Below, piece after piece: positions 11,481 to 23,821 of a stretch of DNA of 64,000 nt. Made by a program: the position numbers and the translations under genes. Below the pieces are notes generated by a model. That model was not told the origin of the DNA, did not search any database, and saw only the letters and a program-made list of their open reading frames with translations. Positions within the stretch are counted from its first letter, which is position 1. Each line of letters starts with the position of its first letter. Source of the DNA: Curvularia sp. ZM96 (lineage: Eukaryota > Ascomycota > Dothideomycetes > Pleosporales > Pleosporaceae); the NCBI GenBank assembly GCA_022457065.1, contig JAJGBQ010000001.1, positions 124,001-188,000 on the forward strand. The letters run 5' to 3'.

Positions 11481-12490
11481 TCACGCCTCAACTACTTCCC
11501 TCTTCTCGACCTCAGCTTCCTTCTCAACCCTATCATGCATCTTCCTAGCAACCTCATCTGTAAGATACTGTTCCACATTCGGCGACAACAGCGCAGCAAC
11601 AATGAGGAGTGCACCAAACGGCAGCGTGCAGAGGTATACAGTCCTGAATGAGAGTGCGTAAGCGTCCTTCACAGCTACTGCCGTCGCAGCAATAATGTCA
11701 GGTGAGACACCAGGTACAGCAGTAAAGTCTCCCAGTATGATACTCAACAGCAAAGATTCCATGGACGATTCTGGTAAACCAGCGGCAAGCGCAGCGGGTA
11801 AGACCTTCTGAGGGATATACTTTGAGGATTCTGTTGCGAGGATGGACGAGTACATGTTTGTCGCGATAGCTGATAGCCCTGTACGTATGGCACCCATGAC
11901 ACCAGTGACGAGGCCGATATCCGCTGGATCCCAGAGATACGCGGTACTCGACAGAGTCAGATTCTCAATGTAACCTGCTGCAATCGTGCCAATCAAGAGT
12001 ATTCCGGTGGTTCGATCTTCAGTGCTTGCATTGGATGCCGCAATAGCAGTGACAAAAGCCGTGGTGATGACGGATGCAACAGTCATTTGGATCTTCATCC
12101 TTGGGAGATAACGTACACCAGCGCCTCCGAGAATCTGCCCTAGGAGTAGGCCACCTCCGACAGCACACTAGAGATATCAGCCTGAACACAAACTTTTGGA
12201 AGGAAGTCAACACAAAAGTATATCCCGATATTTGTGCTAGACATGTAGCCTGTTGCTTTATGAGCTTTTTCTTTGGGGGGAAGAGCGTTGCAACGTATAA
12301 TGACTGTTCCAATAAAATTTATGCTGGTGTAGTATGACTTTCCCAGGTCAGCGGTGCAGCCACCAAGTGCTTCTTTGGCAACAAGGTCGTGGTGAAGTCC
12401 ATGGCTATGAGTCGTATACTCATGAGTAAGATCATGAGTAATATCGCTGCCGGCTGTGACGTCTTCGTAGTATTGTTTCTCTTCTGCCAT
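11481..12490 (-). pseudogene. Truncated MFS transporter (TRI12/siderophore-type drug efflux family)
   Basis: Two transporter pieces lie in order on the minus strand. Residues encoded by 12490-12302 give the cytosolic N-terminus and start of helix 1 (ending DLGKSYYTSINFIGTV). The piece encoded by 12167-11481 (228 codons) covers the last transmembrane part and the cytosolic tail: GGGLLLGQILGGAG, YLWDPADIGLVTGVMGAIRT, then a Glu/Lys-rich C-terminus. Proteins of this family are near 590 aa, so roughly 300 residues, including most helices, are absent. The 12168-12301 stretch between them does not encode them. A splice acceptor precedes 12167, so the C-terminal exon is original. It cannot form a working 12-14 helix carrier; internal deletion is the simplest reading. 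Confidence 0.7.
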
Positions 12491-13678
12491 TGTATGCTGG
12501 TGTCTGGTGGATTCAGCGGTAATGTTGCGTGAACACACTAGTCAACACTGCCTCACAGCTATGGAATGTGAACTGCATTTATCACTACACAATGGAAATG
12601 GTTCATGGCGTGAATGCGGGGGCCCCAGGTGCCCGAGTGTGGAGTAAATGCTCCGTAAAACTGGTCCCAGATAGTCGGGACTTTTTGTCGTGCACAAGGC
12701 AATTGTTTCACGACGTCGAACAATGCTCTTCTCGCCTAGTTAGGGGACAGCAGGTGTGATGCGGTTGGTACTTGGGCGTATGTGCTCGGATATCTTCAGA
12801 GTTGCAGTAGACGACTGCAGGAAATGGCCGGGTGATGGTATCCGAGCAGCAGATTGGATAGTGTCCATGTAAGGCCGGTCACGAAACATTATTTTTCTGC
12901 AGCTATGTAATGCTCAAATTGGATTCAAGCGGACGAGAATGCAACATTTAATTGCAAATAGGATTCCCCTCAAATTCACGGTCGAGATATCTGATTTGGC
13001 AAGAAAACTGCTCGCCCGATAGAAAACATCGTCTATCGTTTCCCGCGCAGAACATCTCAAGCGACATGTCTCGATAGTCTTTAACCGGCATATGGACAGT
13101 AGTTGAACTATCAGCCTGCGATTGGCGCTCCAGGGGCTTGACTATGAAGACACTGTGTGTGTTCTAGCCACGATGCACGAACCCGTGTCCAGGCGCCAGT
13201 AAGTGGGTAAGTTTAGCGTGCGGGAGCAGTATGCCATACGGTAGTTGTATGCACGTCAACGAGGCGCTGAGGAGAGGCTGAGTTGTAAGAATGCGGCGTC
13301 GCGACAGGGTCTCGATGTGACTCGACAGCAGATCGCTGGCGCGCAGGGCCTAGGTACGAGTACTACCCTACGACATATTACCCATACGTTACCACGGCGC
13401 TGCGAGAATGTTGAGAAGGGAATCCCAAGGAACGCCTCTACTTGCCCATATAAAGAGGATTTGGGAATATACATAGAAGGGTATAAATCAATCTTACACA
13501 TTTCTGATATACTCACCTTACACAAGTCAAGGCTGGGGAAGTGATAAGCGAGAGGCGTTCCCCCGCATTCAAGGCCCGCACTCACGTGACTGGGCGTGCG
13601 TGACTCGCCGCGGTCCCGCCAAAAACTTTTGGATATGTCGTCGCGTCTGCACTCTCTCTCCCAACGACCAGCACCGCC
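12491..13678. other. Intergenic, no gene seen
   Basis: About 1.2 kb with only short overlapping frames and no recognisable domain. It includes the presumed promoter of the RPC34 gene at its right end. Confidence 0.55.
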
Positions 13679-14858
13679 ATGGCTTCGACAACGGCGCCCC
13701 CGTCGGTGCCCAAAGAAGAGCCTGTTGAGGCCAGCAATAATGAAGTCCTCAGCCCCGCCGACGCTCTGTACGAGAAATGCGCGCAACGGCCAGCAGGCCA
13801 AATCTTCTTCCAGCGTGACTTGTCCAACATGCAGGTCGCAGACACCATGGCGCAGCTGACGGTTCTGCTGCAAGAGCTCTGCGACCGCCATCTCTTGAAG
13901 CTCATGACATTTGAGGGCGACCCTTGTTGGAAGTTGCGATCAAGAGAAGACGCCGACAAGTATGTGAACCAATCTGCAGTGGTGGACATCTGCGAGTACG
14001 CTATGTGGCAACTTTGCTAATAGTCATTCAACCCATAGGCTTCGACGACTTACTCCCGACGAGCGCCTCCTCTACCACCACATCGACCAGGTCCAGGCCG
14101 ACGGCATCTGGTCAAAGGCACTCCGATCCAGGACAAATGTCACCCAGCAAACACTCACAAAATGTCTCAAGAGCTTGGAGTCCAAGGACTTGGTACAGTC
14201 GGTCATGAGCGTCAAGTTTCCAAACCGGAAAATGTATCTCCTGAAGCACTTGAAGCCATCCGAGGATATTGCGGGTGGACCGTGGCAATCCGAGGGTGAT
14301 TTTGACACAGCCCTGATTGATACAATATCGGGAATCGTTGCGCAACATGTGGAGAACGAAACGTGCATTCGAGTGCCAGGCAACTGGAATGATTATGAGG
14401 TGACAGAAGATAGGACGGCTGCCATTGCCAGGAAGAAAGCCCAGGTACAAGGCACCCAGGACATTGAAGACATAGGACTGGCCGTCCAGCCTCCTCGCCC
14501 AGTCAGGGACCCAAACACAAGCAGGCTTGTTCACCGCCACAACCCACAGTACCCGACCGCCGCCTCTGTGGCCAACTGGCTCAACTCCAAGGAGATTCTG
14601 CGCGGTAAAACTGTACGCGAAGATGACATGGAGCAGTTGCTGGAGATGATGGTGCTGGACGATCGGTTAGAGAAGATATCTGGCACCAACTACCGGACAG
14701 TACTACGCGCAACCGACACCAAGGTCTACAATGGCTTTGTAGACGCTCCATGCGGCAACTGTCCAGTATTTGATCTATGTGGAGACGAGGGAGAGATTTC
14801 GGCCAGAACTTGCGTCTACTTTGGCCAGTGGTTAGAGACGGAATCTGAACAGATTTAA
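13679..14858 (+). CDS. RPC34: RNA polymerase III subunit RPC6 (RPC34/POLR3F)
   Basis: Two exons, 13679-13959 and 14039-14858, 79-bp intron with a GCTAAT branch site; 366 aa. Tandem winged-helix regions are visible: residues 25-95 (VADTMAQLTVLLQELCDRHL) and about 95-165 (LTPDERLLYHHIDQVQADGI, then TLTKCLKSLESKDLV). A third winged helix precedes a C-terminal cysteine group at about 332, 335, 341 and 352 (CGNCPVFDLC and RTCVYF), which in this family ligates an Fe-S cluster. RPC34 is part of the RPC82/34/31 subcomplex that contacts TFIIIB and opens promoters for tRNA, 5S and other Pol III genes. Length matches the family. Confidence 0.92.
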
Positions 14859-15400
14859 GGGCATTTGATTTTGTTACGACTATTAGGGCGGAATGATTGA
14901 GGTGCACGGCTCGAATCATCCATCATTTGAAAGCATAGCGCGGGCGTTTGTGGGTAGATATCACAGCCTGAGTGCGATATACACCATCACACTGGGCTTA
15001 GTCAAAATACTAGGTCTTATTCTTTCCTACATCGTCACCTCTTATCGATCACACCATACCAATCATTTTGTGTGCTTACCCCCTCTCTTTGGCCTAGTTG
15101 TTGATGGCCTCGGAGACATTGGCGGACACCATGCTTCTCAAGGCGTTACCCACGCCACAAAGTCTCCGGAAATCCTCCAAGGCCTCCCTCACGTCAGCTA
15201 TTCTGAATAAACCTGTATTTTCACCTCCGCACTTACTATTTAACCGGAAGCCTATAGGAGACGAGATCGTACTAAAAGAACCTTCAAGCCCAGAGACCTT
15301 GCACTGCTGCTACTTGACGAAACTCTCGGTCAACAAGATTCTATCTTCACTTCCCATATCACTCAGGACGACTGAACCATACCAACCTCCCATATTACCA
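14859..15400. other. Intergenic/5' leader, no gene seen
   Basis: About 540 bp between RPC34 and the methyltransferase ATG. A reading frame opening at 15098 runs in frame into the methyltransferase, but its extra ~100 residues have no family resemblance and look like 5' leader. Confidence 0.5.
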
Positions 15401-16361
15401 ATGTCCAGCCAGACGAACATCCCTGTCGCTAGCGACTTTCTCGACGCCAAAGCCGCCGAGCAATACGAACATGCCGAAAACGCGACACGCCCCTTTGCTA
15501 AGATGATTGTCGAGAAGTCCGGTATTGCCCAGTCGATCGAGTCGGGAGAGGAGGTTCGTGTCCTTGATTTTGCGTGCGGAACTGGTGCGGTGATTCAGGA
15601 GGTGTATGACAGTGTGCCAAAGGAGAAATGGGGACAGTTGAAAGTTATGGGTACGGATTTCAGTCCGGCGATGTTGGAGTACCTGGGTAAGAGGGGGGAG
15701 AGGAATGGATGGACGAGCTTGGAAACCAAGATTGTGGATGGGAATGTAAGTTTTTCAAGTCACAAAGCACTCTCGGCATATACATACATGGCATGCTAAC
15801 TAAGATGCCCGGTCCAAGGATGACATTACCAAGTCTCTTCCAGCGTCGACATACACGCATATATTCGTCTCATTTGCCATTACCTCGTTGCCCTTGCACA
15901 CGCTCCAGCGCCTGAACTCTCTCTTGCGGCCCAACGGATTCATTGCGGTAACCTCTTGGGTCACTATGCCGTGGTATCCGATCTTCGCCCGCAGCATCAG
16001 TCTGATGTCTCCACCACAGCCTTACTTGCCCACGATGAAAGAAGTCAAAGACATGTTTTGGAGAGACTGGACTTCCAAGTCTTATATGGATCAACAGTTG
16101 CAGGAAGCAGGATTTTCGCAAACGAGTGTCATAACCGAGAAGAAGACGGCATGCGTTGGGAGGCCAGATACGTTTGTGACCAGTATGAAGTTTCCGCTGG
16201 GCATAGTTGCGAAGACGTGGTGGGAAGAAGATGGTAGAATGGAGAAACTTCAAGAGGTGAGCATCACTATGAAGAAGGTTGTTGCAGAGTATGCTGGAGA
16301 GGGAGGAGTGGCGGAGTTGGAGTTTGAGGGAATCGTTGGGTGGGGGTGGAAGAGTGGGTAG
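15401..16361 (+). CDS. Class I SAM-dependent methyltransferase (UbiE/COQ5-like fold)
   Basis: Two exons, 15401-15745 and 15819-16361, 73-bp intron with a GCTAAC branch site; 295 aa. SAM-binding motif I is VLDFACGTGAVIQEV (about 50-64), followed by a motif II acidic turn (VMGTDFSPAMLEYL) and a post-motif region with FVSFAITSLPLHTL and LLRPNGFIAVTSW, typical of small-molecule methyltransferases of the methyltransf_11/25 groups. No transmembrane segment or mitochondrial presequence is apparent, which argues against COQ5 itself. The substrate is unknown. No biosynthetic cluster partners are seen next to it. Confidence 0.82.
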
Positions 16362-17537
16362 CAGCGCTTTGTGTTCAATCCATAGTCTTGTGAAAAGTTT
16401 TGATTGAGCATTACATGTCAGGATATGCCTGTGAAAGTTTAAGGGGGAAGATCCCGCAGCGATCCGGATTAGACCGGATCTGGCGGAAGTCAGCTTACTA
16501 GCTTGACTTGCCAACCCATTTCGTACGTGATAGAGTGCGACTAATTTAGAAGACTACTCAAGGATTAATACACTAGGATGTATGGAGGGTGACATGCTCT
16601 AGTGTCTTGTATGGACTGTTCGTAGATGCGAAACATGGTCTGCAACAGATATGGCAAGCTTGCTATGCAATCATCCGGGGAATTACCCAGACCGCCACTG
16701 ATTGCTTTGATCCTCTCTACTTATTGAACATGCATTCGAGAGATAGGGGTAAACTCTCCTAAGCTCGGACACTCATCGATCAAAGGACAAGACCCGATGA
16801 GCCATAGGAGCATTCTCCGGAGTGATGCTATATCGAGGTCTAGATCTGTTGATGCGAATGCACCAATTGTGCCTTGACGGATTATGCAGACTCTGCATAC
16901 CCATGATGTTGGTGTGTATTTGTGGTGTGATAATAGGGAGTATTCTTGTGATTTATGTGATTTCTCTAGGAAAAAATACAACCCGAATCAATGTTGACAG
17001 CAAATAAATATGCTCGTCAACAAGGACAAAAGATGAAAGAACAGTAGTTAGTTCCTGGGTCACCAATGAATATTATGCTCCAGTATATGAGTCCCAGCTA
17101 CACACAGCCAGGGCGTAATAGTGTGGCTGAGGTGGGATGGTTTCTCTCCAGCCTACGGATAGGGAGGCTTTTCCATGTCACGGTCTCGGCTTTGAGGGTT
17201 TCTAATTTCGGATCTGATAGAAGACACACACTGCATAGCAGCTAACGATAGTAGCGTAGTAGTAGCGTAGCTACTTCGGCAATACCGGTCTTCCCGCTTC
17301 CTGATGTTGGCTATCTAACGCGATTAGCCTACATATTGGCCAATGACTTTTTAGTTGATTTATAGGCAAGTATAACCCCTGCTGAATACTGCTGATCCCT
17401 ATAAGCTTACTTTGGGATAAAGTGTCTATAAAAACTGTTGAAGGTGCACTTCGAGTCGCATCATACAATCTCAAATCTCCTTTTTCCAAATCAACCTGGA
17501 TTGACTTGCAAGTGTATAGCATTAAGAATTCCTCAAC
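16362..17537. other. Gene-poor stretch upstream of the small secreted protein
   Basis: About 1.2 kb, AT-rich, with no supported gene. A short inverted repeat lies near 16461-16481 (GATCCGG...CCGGATC). The right end is the presumed promoter of the secreted protein gene. Confidence 0.5.
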
Positions 17538-18063
17538 ATGCGTTTCTCCGCCATCATATTCTCTCTGGCTTTTGCCTCCACTGTTGCAGCCCAATGTGAC
17601 GTTGTTGGCAGTAAGTGTCCCAACGTCTTGCGCATCAAACATATAACTAACCAGGCTACAGAGAGTTGCACGTCGTCACTCAACTGTACCTCTAATCGAT
17701 GCAGTAAGCCACATCATGTTTCGAAAATAGTACAATTGGTTCTAACCGTACATTAGAGGACGGAAAGTGCGTTGGCTGTGCTTCAGTTGGAGGGCCTGGT
17801 TTACAAATAGGAGGTAGGTTACTATAGAAGCCTGAGTCCTCCTGAAATTCTTTTTCAAAATGAATCAGGCTACGAAATAGTATATTGAAGCGACTAACAC
17901 TGTACAGATGAATGCCCGGGTGTGGGGAATGATGTGTGCTGCAGTAGCAAATGCAAAAGTAAGCAGACTTGTATTGCCAGGCCGTTCTAACTTTTACTAA
18001 TAACAAATACCTGTAGGGGATCCTGCATCCAGCACTGGATTTCGATGCCGATATATCTGCTGA
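17538..18063 (+). CDS. Small secreted cysteine-rich protein (effector-like), five exons
   Basis: Exons 17538-17610, 17662-17703, 17757-17813, 17908-17958 and 18017-18063, with introns of 51, 53, 94 and 58 bp. Every junction is GT..AG and phase 1, giving 89 aa. Residues 1-19 are a clear signal peptide (MRFSAIIFSLAFASTVAAQ). The mature part has 12 cysteines in about 70 residues: a first group with C-x6-C-x5-C-x5-C, then GKCVGC, then a block containing DVCCSSKC and a C-terminal GFRCRYIC. An even cysteine number suggests up to six disulfides. No catalytic motif is visible. Size, export signal and cysteine density are those of fungal effectors or antimicrobial-type proteins, but function is not shown. 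The uniform intron phase makes chance assembly unlikely. Confidence 0.75.
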
Positions 18064-18459
18064 ATAGATAGCATAAGGGCTTCAGAATTAGGTCTAGATA
18101 AACATTTGAACTAGTTACGTTGGTTGCTCCGATTCGGCCCCTAATTCCCCGTGTGTGATCATGTCTCGTGTGATACGCCTAGCGCGCCCCAGACGCACGT
18201 TCCCGCAAGCGTCGCAGTCGGGACCCAGCGGCGATCAGCCGGCGCAGCACCTCGTGGCTTCCCATCTGACCTGACTTGACTTGACTTGACTTGACTTGAC
18301 TTGACTTGACTTGACATCTGCCATGTACGAGCCTGGCGGTTGGAGATAGACGCAGAACCCCGTCCCCGTCCCCGCATCGTCCTCTATCGCCTCATCGTCC
18401 CCGTATCGTCCTCAAACTGTCCCGTTGTCGCTGAGCCTTGTGCTCCCTCAACATCCACC
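18064..18459. promoter_or_regulatory. Promoter region of the alkaline phosphatase gene
   Basis: About 400 bp. It holds a CACGTT core at 18196-18201, of the type bound by Pho4-like bHLH regulators, and a pentanucleotide tandem repeat (separate entry). Linking CACGTT to phosphate control is inference only. Confidence 0.35.
18266..18315. repeat. TTGAC pentanucleotide tandem repeat
   Basis: Two CTGAC units followed by eight perfect TTGAC units (18276-18315), about 145 bp before the alkaline phosphatase ATG. Confidence 0.95.
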
Positions 18460-20302
18460 ATGTCGGGTGCTCGCCCCCTACTGTCGAATCGCGCGTCGTC
18501 TGATATCAGCGGCGGTCGCGACTTTGCAGAAGAAGAAGCTCTGCTCGCCGGTCGCCCGACAAGACACACAGAGAAGAGACTCTCACAGTCGCAGAAATGG
18601 AGGGAAGTAGGACTGTTTGTCTGGGCCGTGGTCGCTACAGGTGCTGTCGTTGTGCTCGGTATCCTCTTGCAAAGCTCGAGCACCGACTCCAACACTCCCC
18701 AGCCAAATGGCAAGAGGAACCTCATCTTCATGGTCTCTGATGGCATGGGCCCTACCTCGCTGTCGCTCACACGATCCTTCATGCAGTTCCAGAATGGCGC
18801 TCCCTTCAGTGAACAGCTCGTCATCGACCAACACCTTATCGGCCAGTCACGAACACGGTCCTCCTCCTCGCTCATCACTGACTCGGCCGCTGGTGCTACG
18901 GCCTTTTCTTGCGCGCAGAAGAGCTACAATGGCGCCATCTCCGTAACCCCGGACCATGAGCCATGCGGTACCGTGTTGGAGGCGGCCAAGAAGGCGGGAT
19001 ACATGACGGGCTTGGTAGTCACAACGCGCATCACTGATGCCACACCGGCGTGCTTTGCGGCACATGTTAACATGAGATCTGAGGAGGACCGCATTGCCGA
19101 GCAGATGGTGGGAGACTATCCGCTTGGACGCGTGGTTGACCTTATGTTTGGTGGTGGCCGCTGCCACTTTCTCCCCAACTCGACCGGTGATTCGAGCTGT
19201 CGCGCCGATGACAAGGACGTTGTTGGGCTGGCCAAGAAGAATGGCTTCAATTACGTCTCGGACCGTGCTGGGTTCGATAAACTAAAAGGAGGAGCTGCGC
19301 TCGAAATGCCCATGCTGGGACTCTTCGCCGCCACGGACATTCCGTATGAGATTGACCGCCGCAACGAGAACGATGTCTACCCGAGCTTGCACGAGATGGC
19401 CGAAGCAGCCATGAAGGCACTCAGCGATGCAACCAGGAACAGCGAAAAAGGGTTCTTCCTTATGATTGAGGGATCCAGGATTGACCACGCTGGCCACCAC
19501 AATGACCCTGCTGCCCAGGTCCACGAGGTCCTCGCATATGACAAGACTTTCAACAGTGTGCTCGATTTCATCAAGAACGAGAAGACGCAGACGGTCATGG
19601 TATCGACATCTGACCACGAAACCGGTGGTCTTGCTGTGGCTCGACGTACGTCTATCCTGATGCTGTAAGAGACTGATGCTAACATGTCCAACAGAACTCC
19701 ACTCCGAATACCCTGAATACGTCTGGTACCCCTCTCCTCTTGCCAACGCCTCTCACTCCGCCGAACACCTCGCTCTCGCCTACAACACATACCTCGCAAC
19801 GAACCCTTCTGCTGACCAAACCGCTGAATTTGTCCGCAAATCCATCGCCACTGGTCTGGGCATCCATGACTCTACCTCTGATGAGATAACCAAGCTCGTT
19901 AAGGAACCTGCAACTGCACTTTACCAATATGCGGATATGATATCGCGCCGTGCGCAGACCGGATGGTCGACTCACGGCCACAGCGGTGCAGATGTGAACA
20001 TCTACACATCTGACCCTGAAGCTGCGCGAGCGCTCAAGGGAAACCATGAGAATACAGAGGTCGGAGACTTCCTGAGGAATTACCTCGATGTCGATGTCGA
20101 GGCTGTGACCAAGGAACTGCGAGAGAAGGGCAATGGATTGAAGGTCCAGGATGTCAATGGTGCAGAGGTGAGCTGGATGGGCAAGATCCCAGATGCAGGC
20201 GAGAGGCTGGATGGACAGACACATCTGGCAAGTTACTCTGGGGACTTTAAGAAGAGGGTTGGCGGTGTCGTCCATGGGGAAGACTGCGGATGTGGACATT
20301 GA
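18460..20302 (+). CDS. PHO8: Vacuolar-type alkaline phosphatase (PHO8-like)
   Basis: Two exons, 18460-19645 and 19695-20302, 49-bp intron with a GCTAAC branch site, phase-1 join; 597 aa. A signal anchor spans about residues 51-70 (GLFVWAVVATGAVVVLGILL), giving a type II membrane protein with a short cytosolic N-terminus, as in vacuolar Pho8. Catalytic landmarks are the metal-binding MVSDGMGP, the nucleophilic serine in TDSAAGATA, IEGSRIDHAGHHND and the late SDHETGG. The enzyme hydrolyses phosphomonoesters in the vacuole with two Zn and one Mg. An in-frame ATG at 18340 would add 40 residues of Pro/Arg-rich sequence with no homology; 18460 is preferred. The C-terminus ends in a short Cys/His tail (GEDCGCGH). 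Confidence 0.9.
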
Positions 20303-21386
20303 GCTTTTTTTTTTTCGTTGATGTGACATGAGCGTTTGCCATGTCTCTATATTTTGCATGGGCTTCATTGAATGTTTTCCATAGTCGTCAGCGTTTTTGT
20401 CACGTTTGGTCTTTTGGGATATGCGCATAGAATAATTCGATTTATGCTCATTTCTATTCTACACTTTTTTACTTGAATAGAACCATTAACTAGTTTGGTT
20501 TTCTTAACACAATGTGCTATTGATGCAGTTTCATCATATTCTTTGAATATCCCATATGCCGGTTTTTTTCTTCGCTACCCTACTTTCTAGCTATTTTTTC
20601 AACCACCAAATCGTCTTGTATGCGATCAACGTACAAGAGAGGAAAAGAAAAATAGTGTCTCTTAACTAAATAAAGATATTAGCCAAATGTTTATAGTTTT
20701 ACTAACCTTCTCTACGATAATAGGATTTTTTAATTTTTTTTTTTTTAAATTTTTTTTCGTTAGTCGTGAATTTCTAGAAAATAAAATTAATACCCCGGTG
20801 CGATACAGCACACTTTTTTCTTATAACTTTTATTTATTTATAGACTAATCATTCTTTATCGTATACAGTAAATACGTATCTCTTGTATATGCGTGGCAAT
20901 TAGAATAGGTGCATAGTTATCGCATGCTTTGCGCGCTCCGCAAAGCACCATATCAACATCTGCACGTCGCATACTGAAGTTGTTGGCAGCACAGCTCACT
21001 CCCTGTTCTCAAAAAAGAAAATTAAAATTGGGAAAAGGGCACACATACAGAGAAAAAAATACTGATAATACTACTACAAACATATTTCAATACCTCAAGC
21101 AACAAAGCTACCAATGCCAGAACACAAAAAGGCATCGTACTATCAAACAGACACCTTGACAATCAATGACTCTCCCACACAAACGCCTCGCTAAAAGGAA
21201 AAAAAAAGTAACCCAGACATAGCTCAACATGCAACGGACATCGCGCCTAGCGACTCCGCCAAAGATTCGAAATAACGTTCCTCCTAGAGCCCCAGAGGCA
21301 CAAGTCCGAATCACGTTAGTCAAGAAGATTAGTTTAGAAATTCGTCCGTTGACAGAAGGCAATCAGACAATGAGCTAGGTCTAGGA
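20303..21386. other. AT-rich convergent intergenic region
   Basis: About 1.1 kb with poly-T and poly-A runs (notably 20724-20758) and no supported gene. It holds the 3' ends of the convergent phosphatase and regulator genes. Confidence 0.6.
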
Positions 21387-23821
21387 CTAAACACCAAAAT
21401 CATTACCAAATGACCCACTGCCGTATGTCCAGTCTGGCTGTGTATCCAGCAGCCAAGAGACGGAATCGAACATCTCGAAGCTATTGGCGCTAGCCATGCC
21501 ATTTGTTAATTGGAGAGGCATACTGAGTGTGTTGATATGGGGGTTGAAGTTTGCTAGAGTATGTGCGGGGTTGTCGGCCACAAGCCCTGAAGGTGGTGTG
21601 GAACCGCCTGAATCTGGGTTTGTAGGGTTTGTTGTGACGGTTTGTTCGAGTTGTTCTGCCGCGCCATTGACCTGCGCCTCGCGCCAACGCCACGCGCAGT
21701 CAAATACTACGCTCATGCTCATTCGACTTCGGATGATGAGCCCGAGAGGATCGTCCAGCAAAGTGGCGCTGCTTCGTCTTTGGTCTTGTTGTTGCTGCTG
21801 GCGCTGATTGTGGTGGTTGAACATGCTGTTGTTCACCCCCGCGTTGCTAAGGGAGGGCGATTGCGACATACTATGCAGGCTGCGCCCTCTAGAGCTTTCC
21901 TTCCAGAGCTGCGCCAGTACTTCAGCGAACCGATCCAAAAGGTCGTTGGACCAGACCTTGGCTTTCCTCAGCGCGTCGACAGTTTGTAGTACGAAGTGCC
22001 GACCTTTCTCCACTGGCAGTTTACTGGCAAAGTCGGAGTTGAGGAGTTTGAGCAGGGCGAATCCAGCTGCGAGAGCCATCTGCATGACGTAGTACGGAAC
22101 GTAGGGTAGCTTCCCGTCGCTCTGCAACTTGAAAACGCGCTCAAGGTAAGCTGTTGCGGCAAAATATAGGGCAACAAGGTCATCACGCCGCTCCAATCGG
22201 GATTCTGCACTAAAGAAAGAATACAGATGAAGGTGTAGTGAGACAGCATGGTGGTATAGGGCTTCCAAATCTATCGCGTGTTAATCAGATGAAGCTGGAC
22301 CCAATAGAAGCAGCAAAACTTACCACTATCTACGCCATCCAGAGAGCTGTTATCCTCTCTGACGCGCTCCTCTTTCAAGCGATCAGCTTCGAGGCTCATG
22401 TAGCTAATGGCAGCGCCTTCAGCAAATCGACGGCTATTAACCGAATACAGTAGCTTGTTGATTCTGCTTGCTGCCATTTCCTGGCGAAGTCGAACGAACA
22501 GTGTTGGCGGTATGATGCGCATATGCTCCTCATCATCCACCCGGAAATCAAGAGTGGTATCGTAAAGCGTGATGGAGGGCTGTCCATTTCCTGTCGATAC
22601 CCTATACGTTGTGAGCTTTGATCGTGAATACCGAGGAAGATTGGCTTTACGTTTGAGCTACAATGTTGCAGACAGCCCATGTCCTTAAACGATCGTGTAT
22701 GTCCTCTTGCCGCAAGCGCATCTTTGTCCTAGAAAAGTCATCAGGGTGTGTAGGCTGGTGTAGGCCTATTTGCATAGCGACCTGCATCATGGCACCACAC
22801 AGAATGAAGGTTGGGTCCGTCACTGTTCGTTCTGCCGGCAGGGGCCAGGTACAGAGAAGACAAAGGGCCTTGACAACGTGATGGTTCGGCTGATTTCTTA
22901 TCGAATCCCATAGTAAATCACTGAGTGGTTTGGCTAGTTCCTTGAGGAGAGAAGGCCGAGGTGCGTAGCGCCGAGCAGCGACAGCGATGATAGCCCAGAA
23001 CAACAGCTTATGGTCTTGGGAATAGTATTCGTCAGGCGACCGTACCTGGTCCAGGAATGGCAAAAATGGGTGGTATAACTGGAAATACTCGGTGAACAAG
23101 TCGTTGACCTCGCTATGCCCGAGCCGCACTTCGCCAGCGCCGAGTGAAAAGAACATGGGAGAACCACTGCGCAAGTCCAGCAGCGATGTCGCTGCTACTT
23201 GAGTGTGTTGTGTCTGTAAAAAGGCGTCATCCTCGACCTTGGGTACTGGACCAGGAGTGAAGCTGTGGCTACTTGACGACTGCTGCGGAGCTTTGACGAC
23301 TGGCTGGTTGGATGCGGACTGGCCCTCGTACATGGCCAGCCTCTCGCGCAAGTACTCCATTTCCTTCTCCATCTCGGCGTTGCGGTTGCGCTTTCCTATG
23401 CGCTTGAAGTTGGGCTCGATGACGCATCGTAGATTTTGCTTCTGGCACCGGGCGCAGCTGACGAACGGATCTTGCTGGACGTTGCATTTGAGCTGCGAAA
23501 AATTAACGTTAGCGATAAGAACAAGAATAAGCACGAAAACAGGAGGGCTCTGGCATACGCCGCATCCTATTCTTCACCGGGATCTGCGTTTTCTTGGCTC
23601 ACCTTCTGTTGGCGACACTCGTTGCATGCGCGCTTCACTGCGGTATTGCGCCGCGACGATGAGGACGGGCGCGCTTCTCCGTCGCCATTTTCTTCTTCGT
23701 CGCTGGATGCCGAGCGCTTGAATCCGCGCGCGTGTGTGCTGTTGGGGCTGGCGAAAGGGTGTGGAAGGCCTTGGAGTCCCGGTGTCGTCGGGGACATGGA
23801 ATGTAACATATTGCTCGACAT
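21387..23821 (-). CDS. Zn2Cys6 transcription factor, Leu3-like
   Basis: Four exons, 23821-23603, 23492-22651, 22601-22324 and 22270-21387 (introns 110, 49 and 53 bp), giving 740 aa. The zinc cluster has Cys at 66, 69, 76, 86, 89 and 96: C-x2-C-x6-C-x9-C-x2-C-x6-C. The nine-residue middle loop and the CNECRQQK...FKRIGKRNRNAEME context match the Leu3/War1 group better than other Gal4-type families. Intron 1 lies between the second and third cysteine. A coiled coil (EMEKEMEYLRERLAMYE) follows, then the fungal regulatory domain (about 155-480), a poly-Gln patch and a Trp/Asp-containing C-terminal tail (SWLLDTQPDWTYGS) like the Leu3 activation end. A role in branched-chain amino acid or weak-acid response is inference. 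Confidence 0.85.

Noticed and set aside
15098..15400. N-terminal extension of the methyltransferase
   Set aside because: No family resemblance, low-complexity composition, and the ATG at 15401 gives a normal-length protein.
18266..18315. Short regular repeat, CRISPR-like at first sight
   Set aside because: It is a simple 5-bp tandem without spacers in a eukaryotic genome.
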